Assembly: GCF_041146395.1 (NCBI RefSeq)
Contig: NC_090986.1
Span: 43,994,001-44,058,000 of the forward strand
Reading direction: 5' to 3'
From: Eulemur rufifrons
Lineage: Eukaryota; Chordata; Mammalia; Primates; Lemuridae
DNA: 64,000 bases
The notes beneath the pieces were generated by a model. The model saw only the letters and a list, made by a program, of their open reading frames with translations. It did not search any database and had not been told where the DNA came from. The position numbers and the translations under genes were made by a program. The number at the start of each line of letters is the position of its first letter. Position 1 is the first letter of the stretch. Below are positions 57,936-64,000 of the stretch, piece after piece.

Positions 57936-58617
57936 GCCATTTTGCATGTTACATGGAAGGAAACTTTTTCTGCAAGGTCTGTGGGAAATACAAGGAGCAA
58001 AGAAAGGAAAGCACTACTTCAAATGGAAGGAAGTAAACCAGGGAGTTCATTACTTCCAGACGTGACATAGGTTAAAAAATACACGGTAAATTCCTTGCCA
58101 ATGCATTAATAGCAACATTATTAATAACGATATAATAATGGTAATGATAGCATCTAACATTTATGTCATCTCATTTACTTACTACATCAAACCAATATTT
58201 TGCAAAATGATTCCAGTATTGGAATGAAAAATTAATCTTTAATTATTAAAAAGCTTTGCGAATATCTTATTGTCATCACCCATGGTGGACCAGGGAAGGG
58301 CAGAGAGAGCTGTAGAATGCGTATCTTCAGAACGACTGATTTCCATCTTCTGGACAATTCATCTTGCATTTCCTCATACATGTCCTAAACTACCTCTATA
58401 AGTTAAAATATTGGCCTGGGTAGAGATCCAACCCATTATGGTAATTCTTTTGTCCTTTTTATACGGTTCTGAAATTCTCGTAGAGAAGTTGGTGAGTAGA
58501 TGAACCTCTTCACCATTTGTGCTTGAGAACATGGTTTCCCTGCTGTAAGTGGTGAATTACATTTATTATATTATTGTAAATGATAGATCAGGAGTAACAT
58601 GGATGTGTTAGACAAGT
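57936..58617. other. Single-copy DNA, nothing recognised
   Basis: ATTA/ATAAT-rich around 58100-58160. No gene or transposon recognised. Confidence 0.45.
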
Positions 58618-58715
58618 TTTTTCTCTTTTCTTTTCTCCCCTTACTTCTTTCATTCCTTCGTTCCTTCCTCCATCTTTCCTTCCTGCTTTCCTTTCTTCCT
58701 TCCTCTTCTTCCTCT
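58618..58715. repeat. Degenerate (TTCC)n microsatellite
   Basis: About 95 bp of TTCC/TTCT units with scattered single purines ('cattccttcgttccttcc'). Confidence 0.9.
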
Positions 58716-58937
58716 GTTCTCCATAATTGATAACTAGATAGAATACTTTTGAGGTCCCATCTTTGACTCTGTTTATCATACTTATTATCACAAAATTAGA
58801 TTTTTTGTAACTATTCAGTAATAATTTCTTGTTATTATACTATAAATATACTTTCCTACTCAGAATAAATTCAAGGACACCCAAACTACAACTACAATAG
58901 GGAAAAATAGGTTTATGAATGTGATGTTCACATTTTT

Positions 58938-59056
58938 TTGTTTTGTAGAGATCAGGTCTCGCTGTGTCACCTAGACTGGCGTGCTTATAGCCGAACTCCT
59001 GGGCTCAAGTGATCTTCCTCAGCCTCCTGAGTAGCTGGGACTATGGGTGTGAGCTA
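58938..59056 (-). mobile_element. Free left Alu monomer (FLAM)
   Basis: An antisense single Alu arm: 'tagagatcaggtctcgctgtgtcacctagactgg', 'gaactcctgggctcaagtgatcttcctcagcctcctgagtagctgggactatggg'. There is no second arm. Flanks 'tgttcacattttt' (58925-58937) and 'tgtctacattttt' (59057-59069) match at 11 of 13, a decayed target duplication. It is older than the dimeric Alus. Confidence 0.85.
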
Positions 59057-59069
59057 TGTCTACATTTTT

Positions 59070-59943
59070 TGTTCCCTATGTAGGCTCCTTTCTCTGTAAC
59101 AGATTCTAGAAAGTCATACACAAAAAAGGCTGCAGTGGGATTTCATTTTCTGGAGTGAAGTTAATTTTTAATAGACATAAAAGAGATCACTACAAGATAT
59201 GGATTCTTATTTAAATTTTTAAAACTCCCCACATATGAACTGACCAATTCCCCTAAACAAGCTTTGTCCACTATATTTTAGTAGGCTCAGGTTAAGCATA
59301 TTTTTCCCTAAATATTATACACTACTTGGATACATATGAATTAAACTTAGTAATAGTCTGCTATTAATTTTAAACCTTGAATTTAGAAAAAACAATTCTA
59401 GGTTTCTTTTGCCTACACTGACTTTGCCCTTATTGAATACTTCCCACAAAAAGTGACAACGCTTATGGTGCCGACAGCCAGAGAGCCTCTTGGGGCTGCA
59501 CCAGTCTGCGATAAATGAAAAGCTCTTTTAGACTGAATTTTAGTTGTGTATTGTTATTTGTCTTAGAATCCATTTATTAGTCCAGAGATAATGTGACAGT
59601 TGACTCTTACAGTAACACAGTACTCATTAGCTAGCTTGACAGGGAGGTGCCAACATCCACTGGAGATTGTATTTTATTAATCTTCATGGCTCATTTGGAA
59701 GCCTGGCTGGCTATCTTGTAACGTGCCCTCGTGCTGACTGGGACAGGGACGTGTAGCCATGCTTATGACTGAAGAATATAAACTTGCATGATAAGATCTT
59801 TCCCTTTCCTTGACCTGAAATGCAGAAACCTAGTAAAGCCCAAGCGGAACGTTGCATCCAGTGAAAATTTCTTCCCAAGAATCTATAGCATTCACGGAAA
59901 AGGACCATTTGAATTTAAAACTACTTGGTGTTTGGTTGATATA
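59070..59943. other. Single-copy DNA, possible conserved non-coding at 59.45-59.72 kb
   Basis: 59450-59720 contains 'gcgataaatg', 'tagtccagagataatg', 'cattagctagcttgac' and 'gattgtattttattaatc', with no transposon and no exon. Regulatory potential is a guess. Confidence 0.3.
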
Positions 59944-60287
59944 CAGTCATCCCCTAGTGTCTGTGGGGGACTGGTTCCAGGGGCCCCCTGTGGATACCAA
60001 AGTCCACAGAGACTCAAGTCCCTGATCCAAAATGGTGTAATATTTGCATATAACCTATGCACATCCTCCTGTATACTTTAAATCATCTCTAGATTACTCA
60101 TAATACTTAATACAATGTAAATGCTCTATAAATAGCTATTATACCATATTGTTTAGAGAATAATAAGACAAAAAAACCTTTGTACATGTTCAGTATAGAC
60201 ACAACTATCTATTCTTCTTCCGAATATTTTTGAACACAGTTGGTTGGATCCATGGATGTGAAACCCACATTTACAGATGGCCAACTA
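59944..60287 (+). mobile_element. MER2 DNA transposon (Tigger group), complete
   Basis: A 344-bp non-autonomous TcMar-Tigger element. The left end 'cagtcatcccctagtgtctg' and right end 'acagatggccaacta' form the terminal inverted repeats. TA dinucleotides flank it exactly (59942-59943 and 60288-60289), the mariner-type target. Internal landmarks are 'gtaatatttgcatataacc', 'tactttaaatcatctctag', 'gtacatgttcagtatag', 'ttggttggatccatgg'. It has no coding capacity; the 97-codon frame overlapping it is spurious. Confidence 0.95.
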
Positions 60288-60289
60288 TA

Positions 60290-61668
60290 TGTGCCAAAAA
60301 TCTGGGGAAAACTTAATTAAGTTTAAGGTAAATTTTTGAATGACTTGAGAGATTTTAGTTTGCCATAATATCTTTGTCTCTTACTATTTTTTTGAGTGAT
60401 AAAAATTGTCTTCTAACTTGATCCATATTTTTTTCAAACTTACTGAATTTTCATAAATCATGGTCTTTGGGTCTTTGAAAAATTTTAGCTTGTGTTGGAA
60501 CAAGCTAAACTAAGCATCATGACTCACAGCTTCTAATGCTCTTATTCAGTTGACTTTTTTGTTTTCAGTTAGATTTTTGTTTGAGATTTTATTGGGTCCT
60601 TTACCAACCATACAGAACTTTTTTATAAACTAGTTGCCTATTTTCAAAAATGATTTGCATAAATATTTTGGGAGAATGTTGAAAAATCTCCAAACCATCA
60701 CACTTTGGTGACTTTCTGAGCACATTAGCTATTATTTGGTTTCTAAATCTTAACATATAGTATCCTAAGTCTACATTTCTTATGGAGTTTTTACTTATTT
60801 CTCACCAATTCAAACATATTTCATTTTAAATTAACTGAAAATAGATTTGATTTGGATGTTTTCTTTGGCACTACACTAATAAGGCTAATCAAGATGAGAT
60901 TCCAAGGCTTAAAAAAAATGAAATCAACATGTGGTTTAATTCTCACTACTAATACTACCCTGAAAGACTGTTAAGCTTCTGATAGAAAACAATAAAAAAC
61001 AAGGAAATTCACTGTTAAAACGGCAGCATACCATATGTCCTTTAATACCTAATTACAACAGGGGCACAATAAGAAAGTCATTAAACCTGCACCCTATTGT
61101 GCATAGGTATCAGAGCACATATGGCGCGTTTCAACCATTAGTATGAATTTGATTGCATCTGTGATTTTCTGTTACAACTTCGACTGTATTTTCAAGAAGA
61201 AAATGTTGGTAGACATATTGGTCATTGAGAAGAATTGCCAACAATGAGAAATGGGACCATTTTTACCCCTCTAGAGATAGGTTATTATAAATTGCATAAA
61301 GGCCTACTAACAACCTTGTTTGCTCTTCTGACTTTCAATGTCTTTTGGTACAGGATTTTCCTCATTGAAAATTTCCCATTCAAACAAATTATTTTTACTT
61401 GCTAGATAAGGGAATTTGATCTGAATCCTACTAAAATATGCATTTCTCACTAAACATTGCCTGTAATATTGAAAATTTACATGCCTGGAAATACAAAATT
61501 ATAGGTGGTGAAAGGGAGCCCTGTGTCTACACCTTCTCTTATGGAAATGGAATTAATAGTGCTGTATAGACGGGATTTTCAAAATTGGTAATATTTTCTC
61601 TATGGCAAGGCTTCAAAATCTTCTATTTATCTATCTATCTTCCTATCCATTGTTGTAAAGCAAGTATT
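60290..61668. other. Single-copy AT-rich DNA
   Basis: A perfect 10-bp hairpin lies at 60484-60509 and a (TCTA)n strip at about 61623-61650. No gene or transposon recognised. Confidence 0.45.
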
Positions 61669-61790
61669 AGGTTTGAAGGATCAAGGATTAGTGGAATGAA
61701 GGCACCAGGTCTCATTAATCTCTGTATCTTTAATGCCTAACTCATAGCACAGTCATGCAGGTGCCTGACACATTTAGATGCATGATAAAC
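61669..61790 (+). mobile_element. L2 3' end
   Basis: 'caccaggtctcattaatctctgtatctttaatgcctaactcatagcacag' then 'ggtgcctgacacatttagatgcatg'. Sense L2. Confidence 0.65.
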
Positions 61791-61834
61791 ATAATTTTAT
61801 TTTAATCAGATTCATATAATTTACTTGTATTTCA

Positions 61835-62180
61835 TTCATTCATCCATTTGTTTTTCATTATTGAGCACCTGCTATTTGCTGTGAGCTGTTTTAAGTGCCT
61901 GGGGTACAACGATGTAAAAAACAAGATAAGCCTTCATCAACCATACATTCTACTGGAGGGCATCAGCAAGATAAAAATAAATGTAGTTTTTCAGCTGATG
62001 ATAAATGCCATGAAGAATAAAGCAGCAAAGGGGGAGAGAGTGTACCAGGGCACATGAGTAGGGGTTGTGTTGCTTCTCTGCTCATGAGCTGTATGACAAT
62101 TAGCGTGCAGGGAGTGAGGGACTAGCTGAGGGTCCTGGGCTTCATGTAACCAATGTAAAGGGATAAAGGGCAGGTGGGGC
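61835..62180 (-). mobile_element. L2 3' end and interior
   Basis: 'cattcatccatttgtttttcattattgagcacctgctatttgctgtgagctgttttaagtgcctggggtac', 'cattctactggagggc', 'gataaatgccatgaagaataaagcagcaaagg'. Reverse L2; it faces the sense L2 fragment just upstream. Confidence 0.75.
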
Positions 62181-63779
62181 TCATCCGGGTGGTCTCAAGG
62201 TGGACAAGAGGTGGGGAGGCAGTGGGGGAGGCAGTGGGTGTTGGGAGACACACAAGTAGGTCCTGCCATGGAGCCCCAGAGTTCTGGGTCCCCTCTTTAG
62301 TCCTGAAAGAACAATGTGGAGGCTGGGAGAGGGGCCACACAATCTGGATGTGTGTGGGTATGTTCCTGGAGTCCCTGGGCTCTCACCCCTACTCCCAGGT
62401 TTGATGGGGTGGGCTCAGGTTGGGGGCTCTTCTGCCTAGTGCATATTGCTTAATGCAGTTATTAGCCTAGAACTAGACTAGAGACTTACCATAGATGGCA
62501 AAAATTCTGAAGATATTTACTAGTGGTCAGGTTTGCTGCTGAGTATATTTTTCCTGTAGCTGGTGAATCATGATTTATTTAGAAAGCTTGAAAATATTTT
62601 AAAAAATATTTTTATGTTCCATGAAGTCTGTGTAATTGAGAACGCTGCCTTATGTTAAAAATTTATCCTGGAACACTGCAATGAGTTGTTTAAGCTCTAA
62701 ACATTACATATTGTCTTTGCTGTAAAATACTAATTTTATTAGTATTTACACATGTTGACCTAATTAGAGTCCTTTTTTTTTTTTTTCAAAGTGGTTCAAC
62801 CATTTTGGTTTAAGGAACTTTATCCCTGCAGTTTGCTGCATGGTACACACTGAAATCAGACAACGGCCTAATCTTAAAACCAGAATAACTGAAGTTTAAC
62901 TCCTTTAGTTTAGGAATTGCTACAATAAATGCTATGCAAAGAAGGGAAATTGTGAACACAGGGCTCTTGAAGATGGAGGTTTTGCTATTATACCATACAA
63001 TTAACAAGTAGTCATGTTAACCTAAAATGTTTTCAGAACTTTTCAATACTTGGAATTTTTGGTGAAGGCTGGGGGAAAGGAGTAGCTATATTAAAAACTG
63101 ACTCTAGTGAGTAAAAAAGAGAGAATTGTAGAGCAATGAGGGTCCACTATTCATCCTAATGGATTCTTAACTTAGCAGCCTAATTATTGATGTTTAAATA
63201 TCATTTCACTTTCCTTGATCCTCATCTCACAAAAGCATTAAAGACCAACCCAATGGGATATAATTGCAAGTTTAAAATATTTGAAGTCAAATACTCATCT
63301 GATCACTAAAATATAGTTAAATTACTGTTTTGAGATTTTTCAAGAAACCAACTTTTTGACAAGCATTAAAAGGAATGCATTTTACCAAAGTCGGTGTGAT
63401 CCAGAAGGTTTCTAGTGTGCATCACTAAACATAGGTCTTCATTTCTTACAAATGTTTAAACCTTGGTTAATTTCCAGAAATGGCAGTTACATCAGGGACA
63501 GTCGCACCAAGATGTCATTGAGCCTTGTGAAAATGGACTGAAGTTATTTTTCTCAGGTCTAAGCATTTCTATCAGCAGAGTAGAATTTAATAACAAGGTA
63601 GTCATCAATGGGCTGTGGAAAACATTCAGTGATCTAAGATAAAAATGCAAAAATAGTAACATAATTAACATAACAGAGACATTTATATTTAACCTACCTT
63701 ACATTGGTCACTTACTACCCAAAGTGATTCCTTATACTTATAGACTAACCCTCTGCCACTTAAGCTATGATAGGTAATC
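62181..63779. other. Single-copy DNA; G-rich at 62.2 kb
   Basis: A G-rich strip at 62208-62245 contains a direct repeat of 'ggggaggcagtgg'. A 10-bp hairpin with a TTT loop lies at 62725-62747. Poly(T) lies at 62774-62787. No gene or transposon recognised. Confidence 0.45.
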
Positions 63780-63910
63780 TATTAGTCCCTGTCCTAGTGC
63801 CCTCTTGTATTATAAATACAGACTGTGCCTTTATTTGACTGAGAGTGCCGCAGTGACAGGGCCTGTTATAGCTGTATCTGTCACATAGTAGATGCTTAAT
63901 CAATGTTCTT
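63780..63910 (+). mobile_element. L2/MIR 3' end
   Basis: 'tagtccctgtcctagtgccc' and 'agggcctgttatagctgtatctgtcacatagtagatgcttaatcaatgttc'. Sense 3' tail shared by L2 and MIR. Confidence 0.6.
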
Positions 63911-64000
63911 AGTTACTGCCCCTAAGGGTGCAGACAGAGCTCTGGACACAGTAATTGCTCAGCTAAAGCTGTTGTGATTGATCTGTTTGGCAGAATAATT

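Noticed and set aside
59788..60081. 97-codon plus-strand frame
   Set aside because: Its second half is MER2 transposon sequence.

Overview
This window is mammalian nuclear DNA, almost certainly from a strepsirrhine primate (lemur or loris group). Two Alu SINEs (6912-7250 and 11705-12041) carry a long A-rich linker with 'ggacaactaaaaatat' between the monomers, and 'cctgagcaagagtgagacc' in the left arm. I know these features from lemur-type Alus, not from human AluJ/S/Y. The L1 tails are also of a type I associate with lemurs. I cannot name the species or the locus. The sequence is AT-rich and poor in CpG, with no CpG island.

I find no protein-coding exon, tRNA, rRNA, snRNA or processed gene copy that I can defend. 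The longest open frames are about 100 codons, and several are plainly the remains of L1 ORF2. The window therefore looks like a gene desert or a very long intron, and its content is layered transposon history plus single-copy DNA.

Layout. 1-16 kb is repeat-rich: MIR fragments, an old antisense L1 (5615-6230), three younger L1 3' ends (7674-8240, 11447-12182, 14465-15076), four Alus, and an MLT1-type MaLR LTR split by an L1. 16-24.4 kb has MER5-like, L2 and MIR remnants, an intact MER20, and a solo ERV1-like LTR inserted into an L2 with a 4-bp target duplication. 24.4-36 kb is mostly single-copy, with a GC-richer patch at 26.3-28.1 kb and scattered L2/MIR. 36.2-38.2 kb is a MER5A / L1 / MIR cluster. 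38.2-40.7 kb is single-copy and holds a strong G-quadruplex motif and a (GCT)7 tract joined to a perfect NRF1 palindrome. 41-58.6 kb is conspicuously poor in young transposons (only MIR and L2) and has homeobox-site-rich and locally CpG-rich stretches that look like distal regulatory DNA. 58.6-64 kb has a microsatellite, a free left Alu monomer, an intact MER2 with TA duplications, and L2 pieces.

Most interesting: a 79-nt near-symmetric hairpin at 1289-1367 (21 perfect base pairs, a 3x3 internal loop, then 9 more pairs), close to the geometry of a primary microRNA. Second are the G-quadruplex and the GCT/NRF1/splice-donor arrangement at 39.07-39.9 kb, then the CpG cluster at 54.7 kb. All are unverified candidates, because nothing could be run on the sequence.
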